Origin: Marinobacterium profundum
GTDB lineage: Bacteria; Pseudomonadota; Gammaproteobacteria; Pseudomonadales; Balneatricaceae
Direction: 5' to 3'
NCBI RefSeq assembly: GCF_001528745.1
Contig: NZ_BCNS01000169.1
Location: forward strand, 1 to 36,500
Length of the DNA stretch: 36,500 nucleotides
The notes beneath the pieces are model-generated. The model was not told the DNA's origin, ran no database searches, and worked only from the letters and a program-made list of their open reading frames with translations. Below are positions 16,724 to 26,009 of this stretch, one piece after another; within the stretch, counting starts at the first letter, position 1, and every line of letters begins with the position of its first letter. A program made the position numbers and the translations under genes.

Positions 16724-18132
16724 GGCGAAGCGCCGCTCGAGGTGCGCTGCAGCTGGTCAAGGCGATCCGGCACCGGGTCGCCCTCGTAAATGCCGCGCGA
16801 GCCGGCGGCACGTGTCCGAAAACGCTGGATGATCGCCATGGGCGAGTTATTGGCCAGTTCCCGGCGCAGTTCCAGTTCGGTCTTGAGGTTGAGGATCTCG
16901 CGGTCGAGCAGGTTGCTTTCGTGATCAACCGCGTCGACCGCCAACTGATTGGCTGCAACATTCGGCTCCTTCATGCCGGTCAGCAGTGTGCGCTGTAGCA
17001 GCAGGGCTTTCTCCAGCACCGAGGACAGCGCCACCTCGGAGGCCAGACGGTGGGCCAGAATGGCCTGGTCTGGCTCGTCGCGCAGCGCCTCGATAACGCC
17101 GCGCGTGATCGGCAGCGAGGAGCTACCCGCTTCACGCAGGTTGGCGAACGTGGTGGGGCGCGCACCGGTGATCAGTTCTTGCAGGGCCTGCAATTTGCTG
17201 TCGTATTCATCCTGGATCAGCGGTGTCAGCCCGACCCCGGGGGTGGTCTCGGTTTTGGTGCAGTGCTCGCAGGTGCGTTGCTCCTGTTCGCCCAGCACGC
17301 GGGTGGCCCATGCCACGGCGGCCTGTGGCGAAGACCAGGTCTGGCAGGCCAGGCTGTCGCAGCTGGTCGGATCGATGGCTGCGGTATCGGACACTGCACG
17401 GCCATTGACCAGGTTGTAGCCGGCGCGGGTGACGTCGCTCACCACCTTGATCGATGGCTGCCCGGTACCGCCGGCATTGCTACCGCCGACCCAGGGCACG
17501 CCCTCATTTCCCTTGCTGATCTCGGCCTGTTCGATGGCGGAGACCGCATCGGTGCTGGCCACGGCTTGTTGCAGCACCATGCCTTCCGACAGCTGGTTCC
17601 AGCCACGTTGTCCGCCGGCCATATCGGCCATGCGGTTGGCCATCGCCTGGCAGGTCAGCTTGGAGCGGTCGAAGTCGAGCCGGGCCTGCAAGATGCCATT
17701 GGTCAACAGGTTGTAGAGGCCGGGATCGGCGCGCTGGATGATCAGGGCCGGCAGCGAGGCGACAGCGCTGGTGGCATTCTGGATCACCGACGACATCAGG
17801 GTCTGGAAGCCGTCGGTCAGGCCGTTGAGCTGGTTCTGGATGGTGGTCGAGATCGACAGGTCGCCACAGACCAGGTTGCTGTTCCAGCCGGCGCCGACGC
17901 CGATGGAGCGCATGCTGGCGGCGCCGCTCATCGATACGGCGTTACCGCCGCCGATGGAGTACATCACCTCGTCGCCGATGACGCTGCCGCTGGTCTGAAA
18001 ACCGTTGCTGCTGATCGTGGTCTGCGCCGCTGCCAAGCTGCCAGCCAGCACAAAGGTGCTGGCCAGTAGTGCCGAACACCAGCAGCGGCGCAGTAAGGGG
18101 CTCGATGTGTTTAAGGTACATGCTCGGTGCAT
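16720..18132 (-). CDS. Integrating conjugative element protein, PFL_4711 family (TraH-like role)
   Basis: The 470-residue protein starts at ATG 18132 with GAGGA seven bases before it and a signal peptide (SALLASTFVLAGSLAAAQ, cleavage near residue 36). It resembles the PFL_4711 family of PFGI-1-class ICEs. The mature region contains YSIGGGNAVSM and a cysteine pattern with CEHC. Exported, it probably takes the place of the F-type TraH assembly protein (inference). The coiled C-terminal part (about 400-440) is rich in Leu and Glu. It lies 10 bp after the TraU-like gene. Confidence 0.8.
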   Translation of the reverse strand: MHRACTLNTSSPLLRRCWCSALLASTFVLAGSLAAAQTTISSNGFQTSGSVIGDEVMYSIGGGNAVSMSGAASMRSIGVGAGWNSNLVCGDLSISTTIQNQLNGLTDGFQTLMSSVIQNATSAVASLPALIIQRADPGLYNLLTNGILQARLDFDRSKLTCQAMANRMADMAGGQRGWNQLSEGMVLQQAVASTDAVSAIEQAEISKGNEGVPWVGGSNAGGTGQPSIKVVSDVTRAGYNLVNGRAVSDTAAIDPTSCDSLACQTWSSPQAAVAWATRVLGEQEQRTCEHCTKTETTPGVGLTPLIQDEYDSKLQALQELITGARPTTFANLREAGSSSLPITRGVIEALRDEPDQAILAHRLASEVALSSVLEKALLLQRTLLTGMKEPNVAANQLAVDAVDHESNLLDREILNLKTELELRRELANNSPMAIIQRFRTRAAGSRGIYEGDPVPDRLDQLQRTSSGASP

Positions 18133-18142
18133 TCTTGTGTCC

Positions 18143-19078
18143 TCAGTCGAAATCCACGCTACCGAGAAAGCGCTGGCCCCGGCGCTGGCAGCAGCTGTAG
18201 GGCCGCCACAGCGCCCAGGCATAGTCGCCTTGCCGGGCCTGGAGTCGCGGACCGCTGTGGGGGAACACCGCGCAGGAGGTGGACAATCGCGGTGTCAGTT
18301 CCTGCCATTTGCCGGTCGAGGCGTCGCTTTCCATCAGTGCCCCGGCCGGCCAGTAGCCGTCCCGTGGATTCGCCAGCAGCGGCTGGTAGACATGCAGTTG
18401 ACCGCGGCGGGTGACGATATCGCCCGCGCGTTGGGCGACTACGGCGCCGGCCTTGTGGTCGTCACTCTGGTGCAGGAAGCCGCCGCGGGGATAGACGTTG
18501 CCCCAGAGGTTCAATGCGCTACGGGTGCCGATCTCGCGCATGCCGGGTGTCAGGGCTTCCGGATAGACGGCCTCGGGCAGGTTGTAACGCCAGGCGGGCG
18601 TATCAAGGGTGCTGAGCAGATAGGGCATAAACGCCGTGCCGGCGCCGTCGCAACGGTAACCGAAACTGGCGGCGAACTGGCTGAACAGTTTGGTACCCGG
18701 GTGGCCGATGACGTCGGCGTTCTTGAATTTGGCGAGGTTGTTTTCATGGTCCTCGTTGATGGTGCCATCGCCACCCGCCTGTGCCGCCGGGTTGGGCGGG
18801 CTCATCGCCCGCACCTCGACCCAGGGGTTGTTTCCGGTGTTGCTGTAGCTCGAGACCACGGCATCGGGCACATAATGGCGTACCTTGACCGAGGTGCGTA
18901 CCCTGCAGCCGCTCGACGAGCAGTACAGCCAGTAGCAGATGCCCACGACCCGGTATTCAAGGCAGTCCGGTGACAAGGCCGATTGCAGAATGGTGGTGGT
19001 CGTGAGGGCGGCGCCCGGTGTAGCCGTGCCGAGCAGCACGATGGCGGACCCGAGTCGCAGGCGCTGTGGAGTCCTCAT
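18143..19078 (-). CDS. Integrating conjugative element protein, PFL_4710 family (TraU-like)
   Basis: The 311-residue protein has a signal sequence (residues 1-24, ending ATPGAAL). Cysteine-rich segments (CLEYRVVGICYWLYCSSSGC near 39-58 and SCCQRRGQRF near the end) are typical of TraU-like periplasmic assembly proteins with many disulphides. Overlap with the preceding gene is ATGA. The role is pilus or mating-channel assembly in the periplasm. Confidence 0.82.
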   Translation of the reverse strand: MRTPQRLRLGSAIVLLGTATPGAALTTTTILQSALSPDCLEYRVVGICYWLYCSSSGCRVRTSVKVRHYVPDAVVSSYSNTGNNPWVEVRAMSPPNPAAQAGGDGTINEDHENNLAKFKNADVIGHPGTKLFSQFAASFGYRCDGAGTAFMPYLLSTLDTPAWRYNLPEAVYPEALTPGMREIGTRSALNLWGNVYPRGGFLHQSDDHKAGAVVAQRAGDIVTRRGQLHVYQPLLANPRDGYWPAGALMESDASTGKWQELTPRLSTSCAVFPHSGPRLQARQGDYAWALWRPYSCCQRRGQRFLGSVDFD

Positions 19079-19500
19079 GGCTGTTCCTTACGATACTGCG
19101 CCACGCGATCCAGTGCCTGGTCGAGGTCGGCTTCGCCATAGACGACATAGCGCCGGTCCACCACGACCGCTGGAATCGCGGTGATGCCGAGGCTCCAGGC
19201 ATCGGTAACGCCCTGGTAGGCGCTCTGCAGGCGCCGGTGCAGCTGCTGGCCACCCTGTGCCAGTCGTTGCTGCATGCGCTGGCTGGCTTGCAATGGGTCT
19301 GTGGGTAGCCGGGCGGACAGTTGCGCCTCCAGACGCGATGGTGCGTCCAGTTCGATGACGCGATCGGGGGCATGTGTACCGGTCACGGGGTTATGGCTAT
19401 CGCTGACCACCCAGACCTCCGTCGCTGTGGCGCTGCCGCTGAGAAGCAGCAGAGCGAGGATGGCCAGGCTGGGCCTGTGCGAGCCATGAAGCTGTTGCAT
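19075..19500 (-). CDS. Integrating conjugative element protein, PFL_4709 family
   Basis: The 141-residue exported protein has a signal peptide to about residue 27 (LLLLSGSATATEV). A DUF1525-like region follows, ending in ITAIPAVVVDRRYVVYGEADL near 107-127, a thioredoxin-fold-like stretch without CxxC. That resembles the TrbC-like part of pilus assembly proteins. It sits upstream of, and overlaps by 4 nt, the TraU-like gene. Confidence 0.8.
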   Translation of the reverse strand: MQQLHGSHRPSLAILALLLLSGSATATEVWVVSDSHNPVTGTHAPDRVIELDAPSRLEAQLSARLPTDPLQASQRMQQRLAQGGQQLHRRLQSAYQGVTDAWSLGITAIPAVVVDRRYVVYGEADLDQALDRVAQYRKEQP

Positions 19501-19655
19501 GTGTGTTCCCCGGTGGTTTGATGACGTTACCAGTGCAATCGAAAACGGAGCTTTGTTCCACCAACAATGGGCACCGCGGTGCGTCCCTATTTGGAGGGGG
19601 GCAGCGAGCCGCGCCCGAAGGGACGCAGTCGCTGTCGAGGGAGGAAAGAGCGGGG

Positions 19656-20153
19656 TTATAGCAGCCCCATCTCCGCAAAGGAAAAGGGCTTCCCTTCGCC
19701 GATAATGAAGTGATCCAGCACGCGGATATCCACCGCCGTCAAGAGTGACGCCAACCGTTCCGTGATGGCCTTGTCGGCCAGGCTGGGTTCGGTTACGCCC
19801 GAGGGATGATTGTGAGCGAAGATGACCGCCGCCGCGTTATGTTCCAGCGCCTTGGACAGTACGACCCTCGGATACACCGATGACGCATCGATCGTGCCCT
19901 TGAACAGCACGTCGAAGGCGATGACGCGATGTCTGTTATCGAGGAACACCACCGAGAACACTTCGTTGCGCTCGCTCGCCAGTTTCATGCGCAGGTAGTC
20001 CCGTACCTCCGTCGGGTTCTGCAAGGTGTTGCTGCGTTGGAAGACGCGTCGCTCGGTGATCTCAATGGCGCGGGCGATGATCCAGTCTTCATGCTGGTTA
20101 TCCAGCGGGATGGACAGACGGGCGCTGTCGTTGATGGCAACGGATGTTGTCAT
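19656..20153 (-). CDS. radC: RadC/MPN-domain protein (JAMM)
   Basis: The 165-residue protein is a short RadC-like protein with the JAMM metal-binding pattern HNHPSGVTEPSLADKAIT near residues 114-131 and a conserved Glu in ERNEVFSVVFLD near 61-72. Such stand-alone RadC genes are frequent in ICEs and genomic islands. They are not shown to work in recombination repair, and a role in DNA processing is only presumed. ATG 20153 has AGGAGG seven bases upstream; earlier in-frame starts lack one. A 156-bp gap separates it from the PFL_4709 gene. A 26-nt perfect hairpin stands in its leader. Confidence 0.85.
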   Translation of the reverse strand: MTTSVAINDSARLSIPLDNQHEDWIIARAIEITERRVFQRSNTLQNPTEVRDYLRMKLASERNEVFSVVFLDNRHRVIAFDVLFKGTIDASSVYPRVVLSKALEHNAAAVIFAHNHPSGVTEPSLADKAITERLASLLTAVDIRVLDHFIIGEGKPFSFAEMGLL

Positions 20154-20195
20154 GGGATGCCTCCTGGGGATTTGCGGACAAATGCGGAGGCGCCG

Positions 20196-20221
20196 ACCCT
20201 GGAGGGCGAGCCCTCCAGGGT
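20196..20221. promoter_or_regulatory. Perfect 12-bp hairpin upstream of radC
   Basis: ACCCTGGAGGGC and GCCCTCCAGGGT form a 12-bp stem around a 2-nt GA loop. A second element (ACCGCC/GGCGGT, 20242-20261) and a 17-bp palindrome (20303-20319) lie just before it in the same 188-bp gene-free gap. It could terminate or attenuate the long leftward transcript, or protect mRNA ends. No T-run follows on the minus strand. Confidence 0.6.
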
Positions 20222-20302
20222 CTGTAATCAATGTCACATCCACCGCCATACAACCGGCGGTCATCCGCGCAAGGGATGCGAAGCGGACGGGGTTCGCGAT
20301 CA

Positions 20303-20319
20303 GCGCGGTATTACCGCGC
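20303..20319. repeat. 17-bp palindrome (GCGCGGTA-T-TACCGCGC)
   Basis: Perfect 8-bp arms with a single central T, 22 bp after the stop of the VirB4-type ATPase gene. It could be a hairpin or the binding site of a dimeric regulator. Confidence 0.6.
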
Positions 20320-20341
20320 CCGTAGCCTTGAGGATCGCAGG

Positions 20342-23308
20342 CTACCTGGGCATGTCGCTGACAACGTCAGCGGACAATTCGGAACTGTCGACGCCAGTGG
20401 CGGGAGCCGCCAAGAGGTCGTCGTAGGCCAGGGGAGCGATGCCGCGTGCCCGGTCGATGTTTTCGGCCACCTTGAAGGCGGCTTCCAGCTCATCGATGCC
20501 CTGCTGCTGCATCAGCTGGTAGCGCTCGGCCTTCTCCTCCGGTTCCGTTTGGGCCAGCGCCAGGTAGAGGCTCGGTGGCACCGCGCGGAACAGCAGGTCC
20601 ATCGACTTCGACAGCACCACGCCTTCGGAGAACTTGCCGGCCTCCTTGCGCGCGGACAGCATCAGTGCCTTTTGCGCCGGTGACAGCTCGCGAAAGCGGG
20701 CGATCTTCTCAACTTCGTCCGGTGGCATGGACAGGCAGATCCACCATTCGATCATGTTCAGCATTGGCTCCGCCGCCTTGGGCAGATCGTCGATATTCTG
20801 CGTCGCCAGCCAGTACCAGGCGCCGAGTTTTCGCCACATCTTGGTGATCTTCACCACATAGGGGGCGAGCAGCGGGTTCTTGGTGATGATGTGGCCTTCG
20901 TCGGTGACATTGATGATGGGCCGGCCCAAAAACTGGTCGCGCTCTGCCAGGTTGTTCACGGTATTGATCAGGCTGATATAGGCGATGGAAAGCTGGGCGT
21001 TGTAGCCCTCGCGCGCAAAGGTTGCCAGATCCACGACGGTAATGTCAGCTTCGGGCCAGGGTGTGCCGGGGCGGTCAAACATCTCGCCATCAACCCCCTG
21101 GCAGAACATGTCCATGGCATCGGCCATCTCCAGCAGGCGTGCCCGGCGGCTCTCCGGCAGTGTCGTATCATCGGCGCGCCCGCGTAGCGCATCGCGCAGG
21201 TCGCGGGTCAGCACGGTGCGTTGTGCCGCTACGCAGTGCTGCGCGGCATCGAGGATGCACTGGCGGATCAGGCTGCGGTCGGCACGGGTCATGCGCGCCT
21301 CTTCGCGCTCTTCGCCGCCGGTAATCATCAGGCGCGCGGTGATCTCCAGCTCGCCGAGCACGTCGCGCTGCTCGTCGATGTCCGCCGCTGCAGAGTCTGC
21401 GGACGAGGCGTCGTCAAGGGCGTCAGCATCCAGCGTCTGTACGTGGCCGGGTGTCTCGACCAGGCGGCGGGCGTCTGCAAAGGGCGCCAGGCTCACACCG
21501 GCACCGGGCGCCAGCTTGACCCGGTTCAGTGTCATTCCCAGGCGCTGGGCAAACTCACCGAACAGCCCGAAGCTGTTGCCGGCCTCGACGATAAACAGGC
21601 GGGGCCGGTAGATGGCCGTGATCTGGTTGAGGATGTTGTTGAGCGTGGCGCTCTTGCCAGAACCCGTGGGGCCGAACAGGAACAGATGCGCGTTCATCTG
21701 GCGGTCGAGACGGTTCAACGGGTCGAAGGTGATGGTGCCGCCGCCGCGGTTGAAAAAAGTGATGCCGGGGTGGCCGGTGCCCTGGCTGCGCCCCCAGACG
21801 GGCGCCAGGTTTGCCGCATGCTGGGCGAACATCAGCTGCGTGTACCACTGGCGGCGGTCCTGCCCCGGATTGTAGAGGCCGGGCAGCCAACGCAGGTAGC
21901 TGTTGAGTGGTGCGACCTCGTCATCCTCTCGCACCGGCTGCAGGCCGGCATTAAGCATGACGTTTGCCAGCTGCAGTCCCCGGCTATCGAGCTCGGCCTC
22001 ATCCTGGCCACGCAGGTAAAAGGCGAGGCTGCCGCGGTACAGTTTGTGGGCGCTGCCGATCAGCGACCGCGCCTCGTGCACGTCGCTGAGTGTCTGCTCA
22101 GACGCCAGGGTGTCGCCGACCGCCTTTCTTGCCAGCTGATTCAGGTGAGCTTCCAGCACATCCTGCGGCGTGATCACCAGGGTCAGGCACATCAGGGTGT
22201 CGTCGGGCATCTGATCGAACAGCGTGTTAATGGCGTCACCCTTGCGGGTCTCACCGGTCAGGTGGCCGGTGGCGGGCGGTGTGCGCAGGCGATCCGACAC
22301 CAGCACCCGATGGGGCATGCCGTCGAAATACCACAGCCCTTGCCGGGCGTCGGAGCGGGGCTGGCCGAAGAACAATCGCTGACTGAAATCCAGGCCGCTT
22401 GCCAGCTCGATCTCATCGGGGGCGGTCTCGTCGGCATCGATCGCCTCCGGGTAGGCCGCTTGGCGGTAGAAGCGCTCGCGGTCCTCGGGGGCGGGCCCCA
22501 GCAGCGATGGCCTGGGATTGAACCAGCGCAGCAGCCAGTCATGGATCTGTGCCGCGTCCAGGCGCTGGGCCTCAATACCGGCGTTGGCCAAACCGCCCAG
22601 CAGACGGTCGCAGACGATATTCAGTGCCTGTTCCGGGGACTGCCCGCGGCGCGCCGTCTGGCCGTTCAGGCGCTGGTAGACCACCATGCGCACCCGCCGG
22701 CACTGGCCGCGCCAACGCAGGCGGCTGATGGCGGTATCCTCGAATAGCCCGTCGGGCTTCGCCACGGCCCTCAGATGGTGGGCAATGGACGTCAAGTAGC
22801 ATTCGCTGAAGGCGGTGCCCTGGGCGCGGGGCTGCAGGTACCTTCGCAATTGATCCAGGTAGGCATCGAAGTTGGCCTCGTCCTGGGCGTAGAGCTGCAG
22901 CACCCAGGGGTTATTGTCCAACTCGTCGAAGCTGTCCTGCAGGGCATTTTCCAGCGCATCCCGGGCCTGTGCCAGCCAGGCGGCTTCCCGGCCTTCGGTA
23001 CCGAGCGGCTGCAGCTCGAAGAAGGCAGCGACGGATAGACCGTCCTCGAGCAGCATGCACTGGGTCTCGGGCAGGTACTCGACCCAGGGCAGCAGCTCGA
23101 CAAAGGACGGAGCCCGGTCGTACAGCGCCTGCTCGTCGGCCAGCGTCGCCGGCCGGCTGCCGTGCACCGCCGCGCCGGGCGCCGGAATACCGGAGTCCCG
23201 CAATGCCTGAACGTGACGCTGCCAGCCATCGGGCGGATCCTGGGCGCTGTCGCCTCCATCCTCAACATCGCGTCGCCACGGCCATCTCCTGTTCCATGTC
23301 CAGGCCAT
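20342..23308 (-). CDS. traC: Conjugative transfer ATPase, VirB4/TraC type (PFL_4706 family)
   Basis: The 988-residue protein is a VirB4-class secretion ATPase. Walker A GPTGSGKSATL lies near residues 545-555 and Walker B with the DEGH motif (VTDEGHIITKN) near 798-808. The motif MLNMIEWWICLSMP follows. The N-terminal half (about 1-450) forms the TraC-specific region that contacts the membrane complex. It powers pilus assembly and substrate transfer at the inner membrane. Start ATG 23308 overlaps the lipoprotein stop (TGATG) with GGAGG upstream. An Asp/Ser/Ala-rich insertion (DDASSADSAAADIDEQ) near 627-642 is a probable flexible loop. Confidence 0.93.
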   Translation of the reverse strand: MAWTWNRRWPWRRDVEDGGDSAQDPPDGWQRHVQALRDSGIPAPGAAVHGSRPATLADEQALYDRAPSFVELLPWVEYLPETQCMLLEDGLSVAAFFELQPLGTEGREAAWLAQARDALENALQDSFDELDNNPWVLQLYAQDEANFDAYLDQLRRYLQPRAQGTAFSECYLTSIAHHLRAVAKPDGLFEDTAISRLRWRGQCRRVRMVVYQRLNGQTARRGQSPEQALNIVCDRLLGGLANAGIEAQRLDAAQIHDWLLRWFNPRPSLLGPAPEDRERFYRQAAYPEAIDADETAPDEIELASGLDFSQRLFFGQPRSDARQGLWYFDGMPHRVLVSDRLRTPPATGHLTGETRKGDAINTLFDQMPDDTLMCLTLVITPQDVLEAHLNQLARKAVGDTLASEQTLSDVHEARSLIGSAHKLYRGSLAFYLRGQDEAELDSRGLQLANVMLNAGLQPVREDDEVAPLNSYLRWLPGLYNPGQDRRQWYTQLMFAQHAANLAPVWGRSQGTGHPGITFFNRGGGTITFDPLNRLDRQMNAHLFLFGPTGSGKSATLNNILNQITAIYRPRLFIVEAGNSFGLFGEFAQRLGMTLNRVKLAPGAGVSLAPFADARRLVETPGHVQTLDADALDDASSADSAAADIDEQRDVLGELEITARLMITGGEEREEARMTRADRSLIRQCILDAAQHCVAAQRTVLTRDLRDALRGRADDTTLPESRRARLLEMADAMDMFCQGVDGEMFDRPGTPWPEADITVVDLATFAREGYNAQLSIAYISLINTVNNLAERDQFLGRPIINVTDEGHIITKNPLLAPYVVKITKMWRKLGAWYWLATQNIDDLPKAAEPMLNMIEWWICLSMPPDEVEKIARFRELSPAQKALMLSARKEAGKFSEGVVLSKSMDLLFRAVPPSLYLALAQTEPEEKAERYQLMQQQGIDELEAAFKVAENIDRARGIAPLAYDDLLAAPATGVDSSELSADVVSDMPR

Positions 23309-23742
23309 CAGTAATCCTCCAGGCGCTCGCCGGGCATCGCATACTGCACGCGCTGATACAGCGGGAAAACCGTGCTGTAGCCCGGCACCGGCACAGGGTC
23401 GGTGCCGGCCAGGTGCGGGAACACATACATGATCAGGTCCGGGTTTGGCAGGCGGTGGAACTGCCGGATGATCTCGTTGTGCGCCGTGCGGGTGTAGCGG
23501 CTACTGGCGTCCACGGCGGACGGGATATCGCTTGCGGTCAGCGGCCGACGCAGGCTCTGGCGGGCATCGAGTAGCCGCCGCGTGGCGACCTGGCCCGAGC
23601 CGCCGTCACCGGCGTGCTGATGCCAGAGGTCCTGCATGGTGCGATCGCCATGGGGTAGCAGCGTGTCCTTGTCGGTGGCGCAACCGGTGAGTAGCGTCAC
23701 CATCAACGCCAGTACCAGAGGCTTAGTCGAGATCCCGTGCAT
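23308..23742 (-). CDS. Conjugative transfer region lipoprotein (TIGR03751 family)
   Basis: The 144-residue protein has a lipoprotein signal (LALMVTLLTGC, lipidated Cys at 21). The mature part includes GDRTMQDLWHQHAGDG and ends PGERLEDY. It probably sits at the outer membrane as the VirB7/TraV-like partner of the core complex (inference). ATG 23742 has AGGAG upstream. The gene overlaps the previous one by 20 bp and the ATPase gene by 3 bp. Confidence 0.85.
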   Translation of the reverse strand: MHGISTKPLVLALMVTLLTGCATDKDTLLPHGDRTMQDLWHQHAGDGGSGQVATRRLLDARQSLRRPLTASDIPSAVDASSRYTRTAHNEIIRQFHRLPNPDLIMYVFPHLAGTDPVPVPGYSTVFPLYQRVQYAMPGERLEDY

Positions 23743-25123
23743 AGCTAGCTCCTGTGCGATGGTCGACCTTGCGCCCGTCGGCGGCGTAGTCGATGGCGAG
23801 CGGCTGCTCGAGGTGGATGGCGACCCGGGCGCCGGGTTGTACGTACACGGCGGCGAAGGCCTGGCCATAGAGCTTGTTGACCCAGGACGACATGTCCTGC
23901 ACGCCGCCGGCGAGGATGCGGCCCATTGCCTCGTTGCTGCTGATACCGACGCTACCGAGCGAGCCGTCGGCGCCGACGTACGACAGCTGACCGTTCTCGG
24001 CGTTGATCAGCGACGCCGCGCCGGCACCGGCGGCGGTAATCAATGACTGCGTGCCAAGGTACTGCTGTGCATTGCTGCGGCGCTCACCGCTGACGCAGGG
24101 GATGCCATAGGGATCGCTGATCCAGCCAAGACCGTCCTGGTTGCTGGTCGGGTTCCCGCGCTCGCTGTCTGCGGGCAGGGTACTGATGGTGCCGTCATGA
24201 AACACGAAGGTGATACTGCGCACCTGGCCACGCACGCACGACAAGGTCCAGTCGCCGGAGGCCGTGCCGCTGAACACGGCACCGGCCACGTCGGGAAGGT
24301 CGATACCGTTGGCGGTGAGGTTGTCCGGACCGACCAGGACCTTGAACGGGTAGGGATCGTTCACGGTACCATCGATGGGGACGCGACCGATCAGCGCCGT
24401 CATCGCCACCGAGCCCATCAGGGTGGCATTGGCCGGCAGCGTATAGACCGGCGTTGTGTTCCTGGAGGCCGCTTGGGCATCACCAATGGTGAGGCTGGTG
24501 CTCGTGGTTTCTTCCGGGCGCAGTGCCGGGCCAAAACGGTTCGGGAAGCTGACGCTGTCGCTCGCGCCGTTACGGCTATCGGCAGGTAGGGCGTCATCTG
24601 GTTCGACCCACTGCAGCCCGGTGCTAAAGCCGTCGCCATCGCCCTCGCGCAGTCCCAGGCCCACCGGCAGTTCGGTATGGCCGCCGGTGTCGCTCAAGTC
24701 TGCAAGCTGACGCTGCAGCTCCTGCAATAGCCCCTCGGTCTGCTGCCGCTCGCCGGCGACACGATTCTGCTCCTGTTGCAGGTTGGCGCGCTCGGATGCA
24801 AGGGCGGTACTGATGCGTTGATCGATTGCGCTCTCACGCTGGCGCAAACGTGCGTTCTCGGCGCGCTGGGTGTCGTTGTCGCTCAAGGCCGTCTGCAGCT
24901 CGGTGCGCAGTTGCTTGACCTGTGCGACCAGCGTGGCCACGGTGTCGCGCGGGGTGTCGCCCTCGATACCGAGCGCCTGCATCTCCTCGGGGGTCAGTGC
25001 GCTGCCGGCAACGGAGGATGGCGGCGTCCGGGTCCCGTCCCCGGAAAACAGCCGGATACCCATAAACAGTAGCAACAGCGCCACCGGGATCATCAGCCAC
25101 TTGAGCAAGCCGTTACTCTGCAT
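23723..25123 (-). CDS. VirB10/TraB-like transfer protein (PFL_4705 family)
   Basis: The 466-residue protein has one N-terminal membrane helix (about 9-27) and a coiled coil near 55-140 rich in Gln, Arg and Glu. A C-terminal beta-rich domain (about 200-450) includes YTLPANATLMGSVAMTALIG and IHLEQPLAIDYAADGRKVDH. This layout matches TraB/VirB10-type proteins that bridge inner and outer membranes. ATG 25123 has AGGAG six bases before it and overlaps the upstream gene end by 11 bp. Confidence 0.85.
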   Translation of the reverse strand: MQSNGLLKWLMIPVALLLLFMGIRLFSGDGTRTPPSSVAGSALTPEEMQALGIEGDTPRDTVATLVAQVKQLRTELQTALSDNDTQRAENARLRQRESAIDQRISTALASERANLQQEQNRVAGERQQTEGLLQELQRQLADLSDTGGHTELPVGLGLREGDGDGFSTGLQWVEPDDALPADSRNGASDSVSFPNRFGPALRPEETTSTSLTIGDAQAASRNTTPVYTLPANATLMGSVAMTALIGRVPIDGTVNDPYPFKVLVGPDNLTANGIDLPDVAGAVFSGTASGDWTLSCVRGQVRSITFVFHDGTISTLPADSERGNPTSNQDGLGWISDPYGIPCVSGERRSNAQQYLGTQSLITAAGAGAASLINAENGQLSYVGADGSLGSVGISSNEAMGRILAGGVQDMSSWVNKLYGQAFAAVYVQPGARVAIHLEQPLAIDYAADGRKVDHRTGASYARDLD

Positions 25124-26009
25124 GTTTGGCTCCTTTCGGGACCGCTGCAGGGCGAGGCAGGTTCAGCGCCGGGTCGATGCGGTTGATGGCGGGCAGCAGC
25201 GATGGCGCGAGGCCTTGGCCGCGCGTGACCAGGTACAGCACTGTGGTGTCCTCCGGCCTGCCACGGGGCCCCAGGTCAGGGTGCTGGAAGCTGGCCGTCA
25301 TAAAGTCACCCTGCAGCGCCCGGGGATCGAGTCCTATCCAGCGCTCGCTGGTGTTGGTCAGTCGCACCGCGGTAACCCATTGATCGGCCAGACGCCAGGC
25401 AATGAGCGCCTTGGCATGCACCGGCTCGGTGGGCAGCAGGGTATCGAGTGGCAGGTCACGGCGCAGGTTGACGCGTTGAACTCCCGGCAGCGGTTCCACC
25501 GTGCGCAGTGGGGCATAGAGGTTCTGTGCGGCGAAACGCGTCAGCACCACCGGTAATGGGGTCTCGTGCCGGGGCCCTTCAGATGGAGTACCTGGTGAGC
25601 GATCAGCCGCGGTTACGGGCTCACCATAACGTGAGGGTAGAGTCGTTCCCTCGACGATGCGCACCGGCTCCAGTGGCGGCTCGCCCGCTTGAGCGGGTGT
25701 GGCCGCGATGTCGAGCAGGATCAGGGCGCCGGTATCGGCATCCTGCAGCTGTAACCGGGTCGGTTCGATAGGCTCGCTGGCGCGCAGGTAGACCGCGCCG
25801 CCCGCACTCTGGACCCGTAGCCGATCGCCCAGCTGGGCGGGGAGTCCAACCCGGACGTTGCGGTCGACGAAGACGATGCGCTCCTGGCCCACTATCAACG
25901 GCACCGCGAGCGGCAGGCGCTCCCAGCGCAGTATCTCCACGGCCTGCGCCGCGGGCACGGCCACCAGGGCCAGCACGACTACCCACCAGGTGGAAGCTCG
26001 ACGATTCAT
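25113..26009 (-). CDS. VirB9/TraK-like transfer protein (PFL_4704 family, TIGR03749)
   Basis: The 298-residue exported protein has a signal peptide (to about residue 23, VVLALVAVPAAQA). An N-terminal beta domain (about 25-105) carries GQERIVFVDRNVRVGLPAQL. After a Pro-rich linker (about 107-150) comes a C-terminal domain with RLTNTSERWIGLDPRALQGD. It resembles TraK/VirB9-type secretin-associated proteins of the outer-membrane core. GAGGAG lies upstream of ATG 26009, and it overlaps the next upstream gene by 4 nt. Confidence 0.85.
   Translation of the reverse strand: MNRRASTWWVVVLALVAVPAAQAVEILRWERLPLAVPLIVGQERIVFVDRNVRVGLPAQLGDRLRVQSAGGAVYLRASEPIEPTRLQLQDADTGALILLDIAATPAQAGEPPLEPVRIVEGTTLPSRYGEPVTAADRSPGTPSEGPRHETPLPVVLTRFAAQNLYAPLRTVEPLPGVQRVNLRRDLPLDTLLPTEPVHAKALIAWRLADQWVTAVRLTNTSERWIGLDPRALQGDFMTASFQHPDLGPRGRPEDTTVLYLVTRGQGLAPSLLPAINRIDPALNLPRPAAVPKGAKHAE

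Noticed and set aside
17050-18069. 339-codon plus-strand frame opposite the PFL_4711-type gene
   Set aside because: Shadow of a real minus-strand gene with a signal peptide; the predicted protein is Gly/Ala/Asp-rich low-complexity sequence.
18005-18973. 322-codon plus-strand frame opposite the TraU-like gene
   Set aside because: Antisense shadow; the minus-strand gene has family cysteines and ATGA coupling.
21221-22747. 508-codon open frame on the plus strand opposite the VirB4-type ATPase gene
   Set aside because: It is antisense to a well-supported ATPase gene, its protein has no recognisable domain, and GC-rich genes often leave such long shadow frames.
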